Below are positions 21,801 through 31,137 of a stretch of DNA of 59,813 nt, one piece after another. A model generated the notes under the pieces. It saw only the letters and a list, made by a program, of their open reading frames with translations, was not told the DNA's origin and did not search any database. This stretch comes from Bigelowiella natans CCMP2755 (taxonomy: Eukaryota > Cercozoa > Chlorarachniophyceae), in NCBI GenBank assembly GCA_000320545.1, contig ADNK01000441.1, positions 1 to 59,813 on the forward strand. Direction: 5' to 3'. The number at the start of each line of letters is the position of its first letter. Positions within the stretch are counted from its first letter, which is position 1. The position numbers and the translations under genes were made by a program.

Positions 21801-23627
21801 GAGAAGGAGGAGGAGGAGGAGGAGGAAGGAGATGGGAGAGATAAAGAGGGGAAGCAGGTCAAGGATGGTGGTGGGAACGGTAATGGCGATGATGCAGCAG
21901 TAACCCCAACGAAGGAGAAGACAGCGAGAAGCAGAAAGAGAACACGATTCCAAACCACCATGCGGGCCTTGCTGCCTATCTTCCACGTCGAGTTATTGCA
22001 GAAAAGGATGGAGAAGAAGAGACCTGCAGCAGCTGCTGCTACTGCTACTACTAAAACAACTACTACCGGTGCTGGTGGGAGTAGTAGTGGCGCGATTGGG
22101 AAGGATTCTGAGATCTCTGCTGCTGCCCTGACATCGTCGTCATCGTCGGCGTCGTCGACAACAGCAACCGTGACAATTATCATCGCGTACAAGGGCAAGC
22201 CACCCTACAGGCCTCAAATGATGGGCTGCGGAATATATGTGGCGAAAGAGGAGGCCAAGAATGCGTCGTCTTCGTCCCCAGAGGAAAGGAAAGAAGGGCA
22301 GAAGAAGGATGGGGCATTTGAGGAATGGACAGAAGTAGCTCACTCGGGATTTTGGCAGAGAGACGAAACCTTCATGACAGCGCAACTGCAGCCTGGCACG
22401 CAATACTACATTGTTCCTTGGGTGCAGGAAGGGCATGACTACCAAATATCGATCTACACAGACAAGAAGGATAGCGAGTGCGCGGAAATTACGATCGCAA
22501 AGAAGCCATGGCCTCCAGCTAGTGCAGCACAGGCTGATGGGACAGCGTCGCTATCACAATCAATACCGCCACCATCATCCATCCTTGACAGAACCCTCTT
22601 TGATTTCGAGGCCGCCATTAAGAACCCAGAGCAGATGATGCTGCTGAAAATGGGAGGAGACGGCGGTGGCAAGGAAGAAGGCGCAAGCGCGAAAGCAGTT
22701 GCAGCGACGCAAACCTCGCCGCAGCAACTGAAACAGCACGAAGGCATACAGCAGCAACAAGAAGGCGGAGGTGCAAAAGATGCGCTGATGCCATCGAAGG
22801 TTGCGTACAGGCTGTCCGGCAATTATATATCAGGCGATCAGGAGACGGAGAGCGGGAAAGAGGAGTTCAGCATTGCACTGTTTGAGGGCAGTCTTCAACC
22901 CGTACCTCCCCTCAAGGGAAGCTTCGACAAAGCGAAGCAGGAGCTCTCGGTGGAGTTTCCGAGCGGTTGGGAGTATTCAGGAAAATGGTCCGAGGCCATG
23001 TGGGAGGGCAAGATGCGCAAGTCAGGAGGGCCCTGGACAAAGCTATTTTGCTATTCCATCTCGAAAGTAGAGGCGAAAGTAGAAGCGAAGACGGTGCCCG
23101 GTGTGTCCGGCGAGAGCTGCGGTAGTGCAGACAATGAGGAGGAAGAGAAAAGGCAGAACCTCAAGCTATCCTCCGCAACGGCGAAGGAGAAAGAATCAGC
23201 ACCCCTACCTGCAGCTGGAACCCCACCAGCGCAACCAGAAGCATCGGCATTGCAAGCAGAAGCAAAATCGAAAGACGGGGCAGCAGAAGACGATGGCAAG
23301 GACAGGGGTGCAGAAATTAAAGATGATAGCGTTGTAGGAGGGAAGGAGCAGGAGAAAGAGCTCGCAAGTTCTTCTCGTAACGATGAGAATAAGGAGAAGG
23401 GGCTAGGGGAGGTGGAAGTTGGCGATTCTAAGACGACATCACCAATATCACCTACTGCATCGAAATCGACGACATGGTACAGCGGGGCCGAGATTATTGC
23501 ACTTGTGCGTGGTGCTTTTAATGAGCGAGATCGATACGAGGAGGGTGTCGTTATTCAGAAGCTACGGCAAGTGCTGTCGTCTCATCAGAGCGAGAAAGAG
23601 ACAGATGGTGATACGAAGAAGCAGTAG
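5583..23627 (+). CDS. Giant multidomain calpain with kelch, F5/8C, SPRY, NZF and galectin-like modules
   Basis: A chain of at least 19 exons reads in one direction with matching phases and ends at TAG 23627, giving roughly 4,500 residues. Long exons lie at about 7883-9299, 9491-10366, 10558-11285, 11413-13013, 13251-13830, 14092-14662, 14861-15400, 15609-15985, 16307-16925, 17182-17827, 18066-18735, 18980-19357, 19543-20026 and 20301-23627. Short 5' exons at about 6245-6407, 6497-6597, 6747-6819, 6926-7070, 7162-7273 and 7480-7700 join to them. Domain order: F5/8C-like, kelch, SPRY, kelch, F5/8C, four zinc fingers, kelch, SPRY, kelch, beta-sandwich, galectin-like, calpain CysPc, domain III, fifth zinc finger, acidic tail. 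There are no transmembrane segments in the parts read. It is probably a large cytosolic or secreted-scaffold protease; location is unknown. The 5' end is uncertain: ATG 5583 is the most upstream candidate and 6258 an alternative. Splitting into two or three genes is possible but unlikely, because several kelch blades and a zinc finger span introns in phase. Confidence 0.7.
6926..7740 (+). other. F5/8 type C (discoidin)-like domain of the giant calpain, N-terminal
   Basis: Three exons carry the pattern of a discoidin-like jelly roll. LKIEFYSTRKRGFGVQLS with LKLYSMNG is the opening strand pair. VAKLVDGDVKTKWFD is the conserved 'D-G-x-x-T-x-W' block. VVIDLKDCCESLGEYEIFTA with NDMPQRDPITWTVAG is the core strand and spike region. 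Introns interrupt between these blocks. Such domains usually bind carbohydrate or phospholipid head groups; the ligand is not predictable here. Confidence 0.6.
7883..9299 (+). other. Kelch-like blades and disordered linker of the giant calpain
   Basis: The exon starts with the closing strand of the discoidin-like domain (RYSSYGRYKLLLEGM), then has a Lys/Glu-rich linker. Kelch-type phrases follow: RHFVCGGLTTPN, GSSLFLAGGYVPD and FDAWNGCWERLPDLP, where the Gly-Gly and spaced aromatic residues mark beta-propeller blades. A run of ten G at 8938-8948 encodes glycines. Confident on kelch type, less on blade count. Confidence 0.6.
9491..10366 (+). other. SPRY/B30.2-like domain 1 of the giant calpain
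   Basis: The segment contains RIAIGFAAASP, then HIWGI, then GDTVRVLVTGDIASFFLNGR and LLPTVFLEHKTDAVEI. This is the order seen in SPRY domains: 'xIGxA', 'GD.V.v..D...i.f..NG' and 'l.P.v.l'. It ends in a kelch phrase, CQLVVHGGLFEEG, that continues across the next intron as EDAFVVDLSMMRKSWQRV, which ties the two exons together. Confidence 0.6.
11413..11880 (+). other. F5/8 type C (discoidin) domain 2 of the giant calpain
   Basis: The text runs WLQIHVARPLFCGGIVVQGR, WVTKLSLSTSLDGVTFTPY, then ADRATLV-like ANTDRATLVSCMFHRPI, CRFVRIHPRGYHS and MRAALLEL. This is a complete coagulation factor 5/8 C pattern, including 'W.Q.d', 'G...QGR', 'yslsyS.DG..w..y', 'R.v.i.P..w' and the final 'lR.EllG'-like strand. 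A 17-G run just before it encodes a glycine stretch. Confidence 0.8.
12472..13420 (+). other. Four RanBP2/NZF-type zinc fingers of the giant calpain
   Basis: Four W-x-C-x2-C-x10-C-x2-C fingers occur: WSCPVCTFANRAKDNKCVIC at about 12472, WTCLVCTFSNDDVARKTCAM at about 12767, WYCDKCTMFNKNDRTKCEVC spanning an intron at 13013/13251, and WQCLKCTVINPGNLSLCKVC at about 13356. The Trp of finger 3 is created exactly by the splice junction (TG+G), strong proof of the join. The Thr-Phe after the second Cys in fingers 1 and 2 is the signature that lets NZF fingers bind ubiquitin. A long Lys/Glu-rich linker precedes finger 1. Confidence 0.9.
13171..13196. repeat. (TA)n microsatellite in calpain-gene intron
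   Basis: Alternating TA in the intron that splits zinc finger 3. Similar (TA)n tracts lie inside introns at 31106-31134, 55813-55840 and 57309-57338. Confidence 0.9.
13650..16760 (+). other. Kelch beta-propeller region of the giant calpain
   Basis: Successive blades are visible: QVYIIGGTIRSSK, GMLVLYGGIGLSGEVLGDLW, SVWLFGGALTKDGDAVSDQL, NLFVFGGKLGPG, SSLYLYGGDSSEG, VLYVFGGKRRGKGFSNQLLA and FAVWTFGGCATGGEPHNQL. They alternate with W-x-x-V/I strands. Blades run across five introns in phase. Kelch propellers usually bind partner proteins, for example actin or E3 substrates. The total could form one or two propellers. Confidence 0.82.
15461..15566. repeat. Compound (CA)n-(CT)n-(GT)n microsatellite
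   Basis: Three dinucleotide blocks follow each other inside one intron of the giant calpain gene. Confidence 0.9.
17182..17827 (+). other. SPRY/B30.2-like domain 2 of the giant calpain
   Basis: SYAVCLGVVAAMYDTCAFTT, the glycine-rich turn at GWDNPG, then GDIVEVLFDSDKGCLSFLVN with EIPLGVAFSSIPMGP follow the SPRY order closely ('GD.v.v..D...g.l.f..Ng...g.af..i'). A kelch-like VWGGCIKAHGEDQ follows. This domain is clearer than SPRY 1. Confidence 0.72.
18980..19660 (+). other. Galectin-like carbohydrate-binding domain of the giant calpain
   Basis: The segment reads GQRFVIEILIGAKAYEIRVN, then RKPFAT joined across an intron to YEHRLPYENVEEVQIHGDV. This matches the galectin core 'F.i.I......f.v.vNg..f..f.hR.p...i..l.i.Gdv'. 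The classical sugar-contacting H-x-N-x-R of strand S4 is not obvious, so sugar binding is unproven. A coiled coil of about 80 residues (ITHRLRELQATKRAMQAEEA onwards) links it to the protease. Confidence 0.6.
20301..21760 (+). other. Calpain catalytic core (CysPc), domain III and zinc finger 5
   Basis: The N-terminal DAVLFHDGAVSSDVVQGELG, with DCYFLGAL directly after it, supplies the oxyanion Gln and catalytic Cys (codon about 20358). MENHAYSI supplies the catalytic His, and LIQLRNPYAKEGWKGAWSRG the catalytic Asn, so the triad is complete and the enzyme is predicted active. A domain III/C2-like fold follows: SRWRDNTQYALSVREPNTRL and YVIVPCTRQPDIEVGYVLRV. Then comes zinc finger WRCLTCSTVNIPARTICSTC at about 21676. 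There are no penta-EF hands, so calcium control, if any, is non-classical. Confidence 0.92.
21760..23627 (+). other. C-terminal tail of the giant calpain
   Basis: A poly-Glu stretch (about 21787-21830) is followed by a second domain-III-like sandwich: VTIIIAYKGKPPYRPQMMGC, then FEEWTEVAHSGFWQRDETFM and TQYYIVPWVQEGHDYQISIY. Next is a unit with SGWEYSGKWSEAMWEGKMRK that recalls MORN-like or antiparallel strands, then a Lys/Glu/Ala-rich disordered tail. It ends in a short amphipathic helix (AEIIALVRGAFNERDRYEEG) before the stop. Confidence 0.55.
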
Positions 23628-24451
23628 ATAGCATCAACTTGATTAATTGTATTATGCCTTACCTGTACAGCTTTAGCTATATATAGCATTATGTTGCGTA
23701 TAATAAATAAAACATGCGCTTTACGACACGTTAACCACCATGCACAAAATTATCGACGACACATTTCATTTCATCTAGCTGCGCACGTAATAAGCGTTGC
23801 ATACATTATATTCATATTGCAACATTACAACACATGCGGAGCATCGCGGTCATATGGCACTAGAACGAGCAAAACTATGTACCACTTCCTTCCGGTTTTT
23901 ATGCACATACACTAGCGGTCTAGGCCCGCGCTGACCCTTGCACTCACTTATATATATAGGGTCTGCATTGCCTCTACGCGTGTTACTGCAAGCATAAAGG
24001 AGGCGATGGCTTGAGTTAGACTGCCTATCTAGCATAGCTAGCTAGCATATCCATTCGGCTCCTGTGCGCGCGCGCTCATCAAGGCTATATTTTGCCGTGC
24101 ACATACTCATGAGAAAGGAACTGGATATCCGCTGCTCTGCATAACGTACTACATTAGGACGACTATTAAAAATGTTTAATGCCATTAATGCATCCGTTTC
24201 ACACTGGCCGCCCTATGTGCAGCACGCTAAAGCTAGCGCGAATATCGCGACTGTTATCTTTGTTGCGATGCACGCGTCACCCTGCCAAACTACTAGCATG
24301 CCATGGTACGCAAACAACATGCGAGCAACATCTAGGCTTGCGCTGACCGCGCAGAGTTTTATTGCTTAGAGGTGGAAGCTAGACTTAGTAACTTTGATGA
24401 GACGCGATCGTCAATATTAAATAGAAGACTATGACTTATTGATGATGGACA
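23628..24451. other. Convergent intergenic spacer with a MITE end
   Basis: This is the space between the 3' ends of the giant calpain gene (+) and CFAP99 (-). At 24149-24170 it shares 22 identical bases with 3886-3907 (CTACATTAGGACGACTATTA and two more), the inner end of the inverted-repeat element at 3.2 kb. The matching outer terminus is not obvious here, so this looks like a decayed or truncated copy. No gene is seen. Confidence 0.5.
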
Positions 24452-27085
24452 CTATGAAGGTATTGCTTGCGGGGAGGATATGGTCTTCCCTGCCCTAGCT
24501 AATGTTCTCTCTCTTTTTGTCGTAGTGAACTCTCTAGCATCTCGGAGCTGTGATCTAGCCAGCATTGTCTCGTAAGGTTTGCTTTCTTTGATCTTCCGCG
24601 AGCGGTGCCCCCTCTCCATTTTTGTCACTCGGGCGTTGAGGGTGTTCACCATAGCTTCATCATTTATCCTTTTTTGTATCCGGCGCATACCTATTTGTGT
24701 CTTCGCATCGATGGCCTCGCGGAATTCGTGCTTCCGTCTCGATGCTAAAGTTGCGTTGAGTGTTCTCTGTGCCTTTTCCTTTCCGTGTATGCTTCTCTTC
24801 TTTCTTGCCTTCACCTGTTTTAAGGCCTGTGCCACTTCTGCCTGTCGCCCCTGTCCTCGCTGGATCTGTTTCCATTTTTGCTCCTCCACTTTGGCGGCGT
24901 CGGCGTCTAGGAATGTCTTTGCAATTTGCCTTGTCTTCAGATCCTTCGCCAGTCGTAAGGCGTCGGCTCTCTTCTTTTCCCTCGCGCTCTCGAGTTTCTT
25001 GTACATATGGAGCACATCCTTTTCCCGTTTTTCCCTGAGAGCCACAGCTATTTCTAGAGCACTTTGTTGCTTCTTTGCCCGCCTCTCCTCACCGGTCTGA
25101 GCGTTCTGCTTTCGAAGGCGATTGATTCTTTTCAATTTTAGAGCAAGCTCCTCTTTCTTCGTGTCTCTCTCCACGCGGAGTTTTCCTCGCTTGTGCTTCA
25201 CCTCTTCTATCTCCTTCTCTTTGAGGTCGGTCAGGCGTTCCCGTAGCTCTACTAGCGACATCTCTTCCAATAGTCCCACGCCGGACGTCGTGGTCGGATC
25301 GAACTCCTTTGGTACTTTTGACTTGACGAGGGCCTGAGCTACCATTGCCTGGATCTCTTTGATCAGGTCTTTCTTCTGCTTCATCTCATGCTCCGCCTCC
25401 TTCTCCCTAAACTTCCTGAGCTCCTCCATCTCGGCCTGCATCTTGGCCGCCCGCGACTTTTTTTCCACTTCGATCTGTTGCACGGCGTCACGTGCCATCT
25501 GACGAACTTTCTTCACCTCTACGGTCCGCGCTTGGTTTTCTTCTATGGCAAGCCGTCGCTCGAGTTCTAGTTGCTCGATTACATTTTGCCGCTCATCACG
25601 CATTTCTGCTGCAGCGTCCTTTTTCAGCTGCTCGCTCTCCTCGACAGCTTGCTTGGCAATCTCTGAGGCTTTCGTCAAGAGTTCTTTCCTCTGCTTTTTC
25701 ATCTCTTCGAGCTCCTTTGCCTCCTTGGCCTCTTCCCGGGCCTTCCAGCTGTCATATTCTGATGTGTCGCGAAGGTTCACTTCGAAATCGCGGATAATGG
25801 CCGCCTCCTGCTCCTGCTTCTTCCTATACATTGCATCCTCTCGTAAAATCGCTGCTGCTGTCGGCTTTATCTCGAACTTTGGTCCGCTCGAGTTCTTTAC
25901 CTTCTTGTAATAGTCACGGGTCTGCTTCACGTGTTTTTGGTCCGTATGTGGCTTCATCGTCACCTCGAGTATCTGGTTTTGCTCTTGGATCAGAGCCTGT
26001 TTCTTCAGCTTCGATACCTCATTCTGCTTCTCCAGGCGTGAAAGCACCGGGTCTTCCTTCGCTGACTGATATTTCGACCTCATCTTAACCCTCCTCTCAG
26101 CAGCCCGGCTCTTTCGGAGCTCCTCTATCTTGCCCAGACTCGTCTGGTTAAGGTTCTCCGGCATTGGCCGAGCCTGGTAGCTAGTTTGAATGACAACTTC
26201 GGGCTGGGGGGGCTTCCTAGGCTTTGGCTGTGTGAGATTAAAAGGAATAGGCTTCGTGGTTTGAACCATCGTCATCGTGCCTTTCCCTCCTGTAGTACCC
26301 CCTTTCATTGTGGATTTGCTGGTGCCTGGGCGCAGGGCCATTTCGAGCTCGCCCAATACGCCTTGGATCTGGGGGAGAAATTTATGCATGCCTTGCTTAT
26401 TCGCCGCTGTTCCGATGAGCCTTCCATCAACGTATGTGTAGTCGTATATCGTAAGCATCTGATCTCTCAGCCACGTTTTCATGAATTCCTGAGTGAAGAG
26501 AAAGAGAAACTTTAGCCAATTGTAAGAAGGTTGGCTTCTACGCATACATACGTTTATGAAAAATAACAAACGTGTGACTTATAATTATTATACGTTCCTT
26601 AATGTTTCAAAAATACATCAAACGATAACATAGTAGGTGGTCACTTAAAATTAGGATACGTGGCATTCAGAGACTAATTTTTACGAACGGACCGGGTGGA
26701 AGAGAAATCCCAAGAAAACATTCATTTTGTGAGGCTCCTGCGATTTCACTAGCTTCTTGTACTCACTGAACGTTAACTCAGAGATACGGAAGAGCGTGAG
26801 ATAGGTCATAATAATGTATAATGATCTATCCAAGCGGTTAACTTGTGAAGGATATCGGGTATAGAGTCCGTCCACAATGACCTTGAGAAGCTTGGCGTAC
26901 CTCTGGGTGCCATACATCACCTCGCGAAGGAACAAAACTGTGTTCTCTTCACGAATCTTCCGTTCATGCACGAATTCCTCAACGTGAGTGGATGGGGTAG
27001 TTGTAGACGGTTTATAACTCTCCAGAAGCTCCCTGCATTGCTTGAGGAGTTCCTGTCGAAGCTGCATAGCCTTCTTGGACGCCAT
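24452..27085 (-). CDS. CFAP99: Cilia- and flagella-associated protein 99 homologue
   Basis: Exon 1 (27085 to about 26684) encodes a helical N-terminal domain containing FLREVMYGTQRYAKLLKVIV, LYIIMTYLTLFRISELTFSE and PHKMNVFLGFLF, phrases I recognise from CFAP99. The intron ends at an acceptor near 26490 and exon 2 continues with EFMKTWLRDQMLTIYDYTYV, also typical. About 560 residues of Lys/Glu/Arg-rich coiled coil follow, down to the stop at 24452. The total is about 810 residues, longer than the roughly 600-700 residues usual for the family. CFAP99 is an axonemal protein, so its presence implies a motile flagellum at some life stage. The donor (CCG|GTCCGT) is weak, and the exon 1 end may shift slightly. 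Confidence 0.78.
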
Positions 27086-27690
27086 TGTGTCCTTGGAATT
27101 CTTAAACCTTCCTACTCCGCCAACTTCCTCTCCAGAGAATCTCTCCTAGTTATTGGCTTCGAGCGTTCCTTCGAAACAGTTCCCCCCGAGCGAGTCAGCA
27201 GGTCCCGTTTCGTGTCGGGCCTCCTTCAGCTTGGGGGGGAAGGAAGGCAGCAGCTGTTATCTGAAAGCAGAAACGCTTCGATTAGCCGAGAAGAAAATTT
27301 GGCGAAATGCAGGGGATTTTTGTCCAATTTAGCCCTGAAAAATGTCTATATCCTACAATTTCGAGGGGAAACAAGATCTGCGATCTTCGCATTTCACCTT
27401 CGCCTTCCCTCCAATTACAAGGCGTAATTAGTGCCTTCAGATCCTGTAAGACACAGAGCGTTCTGTCTAGGCAACATCAAATCTTTGTTGTCGCAGAATG
27501 CTGATAGATGCCGTTTTAAAGCTAACCTAGCCTGCAAAACCCTACGAAAAAACTGACGCCTCAAAACCCAATGTCATTTGTACATGATTGGCCACTACAT
27601 GACTCGCGCGTGCCCGAGGTCGCTCTCTGCGACTTCGTACTTTAGTGTGATTTAGTCTCGGAAGCAGATCTCCCCCTTGTCCCCCAAAAT
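27086..27690. promoter_or_regulatory. Divergent promoter region between CFAP99 and the BAR-myotubularin gene
   Basis: The 605 bp between the two divergent starts hold no convincing coding exon and no TATA box. Several pyrimidine-rich stretches are present. It probably serves both genes in opposite directions; this is inferred from position only. Confidence 0.35.
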
Positions 27691-28572
27691 AATGGCCAGC
27701 CTTTTCGGGGGTAAAAAGAAGAAGAAGAAGAGCTTCCCCATCTTCAACCCACGCCTGGGGAAGGCCGTAAACGATATTGGGTTGCTCAATGACTTTGTCC
27801 GCATTCAAATTGATAAATGGAAGCTTCAACATGCCTCAGTGGAGCAGGATATCGCCACGAGTTCCTCCTTAACGGTCACTATGACCACTTTTGCTCGAAG
27901 TATGGAAATGGTTGTCAAGGCACAGATTCAATAATTTGTCAGTGCAATATGTTTCTCACGATATATTACTGCTACTACTACCAGGTTGGGAACCAACACC
28001 TGCAGCAGTTTAAGGACGTGCAGAAATCTGCAATTGATAACAAAAGGACAAAGTTAAAGATAGTCATAGCCGCAATTTCGGTACTTGTTTCGTAGAAATA
28101 CAAAGACATCAAATTGTACTAGTATATACAATTTAGTATTTATATATTATATCATACAATAACATACAAATTAGAATTATGTGTACGTGTGTGTGTATGT
28201 GTGTGAATTATTAGGACTTGACACGAATTTTGAGTGTTGACATTGAACCACTGGAATCCCTGGTGGAGGACCTGAAAATAGCTAATGAGAAACGCGACAA
28301 GATGGCTCTTAAAAGGAAGGTTAATTTACCCAAACTGGAGTTGGTTACAAATGAAATTAATTCACTCGAGAAGAAGGTGTTTCGAGGTATCCGAACATGT
28401 AAGAAAAAGCTCTTGAAGACTGTCCTTCATTATATTCAGAGGTCTTGTATGCATTTATACTGCAGTTACTTACCGTTGTGAGGTTTCGTCGACTTTGAAA
28501 TACACACAAGCCCAAACACTCTCTCAAATATACGACAATAATATAGAGTATTAATATGGCTTTTCTCGTATT

Positions 28573-28611
<39 letters not shown>

Positions 28612-31104
28612 TTGCATATAATGTGAAAAAGATTCTCAAAGAACGGCATGAAGGTAAGTAAAGGAGAAGAACAAGGTTTCTCTCTTTCACCTGCCTCACA
28701 GAAAAGATCAAAGGCTGCTGAAATCAAGTCCTCTACTCCTCTATGTCATCGTCCCCCCTCTCCTGCTCCTCCTCCACCCCCTCGCAAGGCAGGAACGAAA
28801 CGAGACTTTAATCAAGAGGATGGAGATGACGATGACGAAAGCAGTGCTGTGCCAAATTTCTACGAGCCCCCCCCTCCAAAGCGCTACGCCGGTGAGGGTA
28901 TTGTACTTAAGCTAGAAAAGGTTGCCTATAAGTGTGCGCGCAAGACCACGTTGGGCTGCCTCTACGCGACCAACTTCCGAGCAATATTCCTACCATACAT
29001 CCATCAATCTTACGAGGGGAAATCCTCCAAATGCCCCTGGTACTCTGTCCCGCATGCCTCCCCCTCCGCCTCCTCCCCCACCTCTACGGGAAGTGGGGAC
29101 GGTAACGGGATGCTCAGTGGGATAGAAGACTACTACGCGCAGTCTGCTAATCTCTCGTGGTTCGAAGTGGCGTGGATCTGCGTGGTGAAGTTTGATAAGA
29201 CGGCTGGGGGGCGACTGCTGCTATGGTCCTGCGACATGGTCTCCTACAAGCTCGACTTTACGCACAGTGCGCTCGACACGCAGAGTGCGATGAAACAGTT
29301 AGAACCGCTGCTCAGATCTGGTAGTGGTCGCCAGGGGGGGGGCGAGAGGGAGCTCGGCCTGCAGTCCTACTTTGCTTTCTGGCACCAGAAAAAGGCTGCT
29401 GAAATCGGCCCCGAGGCATGGTTCGACTGGGCTGCTGAGTATGTGATGATGACCAAGAACGCATGCGATTACAAGGGCAATCCTCATTGCTATGTGTGCC
29501 TGCTGCTACTGCTGCTGCCTCGTACGACGAACGAATCATCGGTGTATATCGTGTTGTTGTCGCGTTGTTGATATTGCTGTTGTTTTTGGCAGGTATAAGC
29601 GGCTTGGAATCCCCGACGGGAAGACGTGGGTGATCTACCGTAACGCAGGCTTCCAAGTCTCGCCGACGTACCCAGAATTGCTCGTCGTGCCTATGCACAT
29701 GTACTCTCATCAGATAGCCCGTGTCGCGCAGTTTCGGTCCAAGCTTCGCTTCCCTGTGCTGACCTGGAGAATCTCGAAGCAGAGCCTGCGGAAGCTCACC
29801 CGGCGGATTTGGATCAACAGAAGTGCGGTGAGGAAGGAAGACTACAGATCATCACTGAATAAGAAGAAGAAGAAGAAGAAGAACACGATGACCAAGAAGA
29901 ATAGAAATATAAAAAGGCAGCAGCAGGAGCAGGAGCAGGCAACGTCGTCATCGTTCGCCTACCCTGACCGCACGCCGTGCCTGCTGCGATGCGCACAACC
30001 ACATTCTGGTCTTACGAAGCGCTGCGAACTGGAAGAGAACATGCTTGTGTGGATCGGTCAGCACACCTGTCCTCACTCCAAGGCTAAGAATATGGTGAGA
30101 AACCGCATTGTAGCACTATCGTCGTAGTCGTCGTCGTCGTCGTCGTCGCGAAGGAAGAGGAAGGAGACGAAAAGGAAGAATATGTATAGTTTAGAAGAAA
30201 GGAAAGGAGAGAAGGAATTAGTAGCAGTAGCCTTGAGCAGCATTTTAACATTTATCAATGAGCTTCTACGAAACATCGCTTCGATTGTGGGCTAACGCTG
30301 CTATCACCTTCTGTCACCGTAATTCTCCTCCCTCCTCCTCCTCCTCCTCCTCCTTCTCCTCCTCATCGTCATCATTATCATAACACTTTTGTCTGCTCTT
30401 CTAACCTCCACCGGTTGACGGACGAAAACATCAAACACACACAGGTCATCCTTGATTGCCGACCCAAGCTGAACGCGATGGCCAACATATGCAAGGGGGG
30501 GGGGTGGGAGAGCACAGACAACTACAAGTCAACGGTCGAGTTTCTCAACATCGCGAATATTCACGCCGTGCGAGACAGCTTTACAGGGCTTCGCGGCCTC
30601 TTCTATAAACTCAAGCCGATCCGAAACCACAACGATCATAACAATCATTCTTTACACCATCATCATCACTATCGTGCATCCGCTGCTGCTGCTGAGGACG
30701 TGAGCATAGCTTTGGTGAAAACGGTTGCAGGAGGCGACCCTGCTGCTGCTGCTGCTGTGGCTGCGAGAATTCAACGGTAAAAACACATGCTTATCATTCT
30801 GTACTACTACCAACGAAGGGTGACGAGTTGGACCTTATCTGTTGTGAGAATAGCGATTCATATCACTATCATCCGTATAATCTTTATCACCATCATCATC
30901 ATCATCTTCATCATTGTCATCACGTCAGATATCGACCTATCTTGAAGGCGCTCCGGAAAGGAAAAGAGTCGTGGTTTGACCACCTTGCAACCATCATTGA
31001 TGGAGCAAACCGAATCGTCGATATGATGACTGTGGAAAACGTCTCCGTCTTGGTCCACTGCAGGTTCTTTGATGACATATTTTATATCTTGCTTCTCGGC
31101 TGTA

Positions 31105-31137
<33 letters not shown>

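Noticed and set aside
20976-21986. 336-codon minus-strand frame opposite the calpain core
   Set aside because: The plus strand encodes the catalytic triad and domain III here; the minus frame has no domain.
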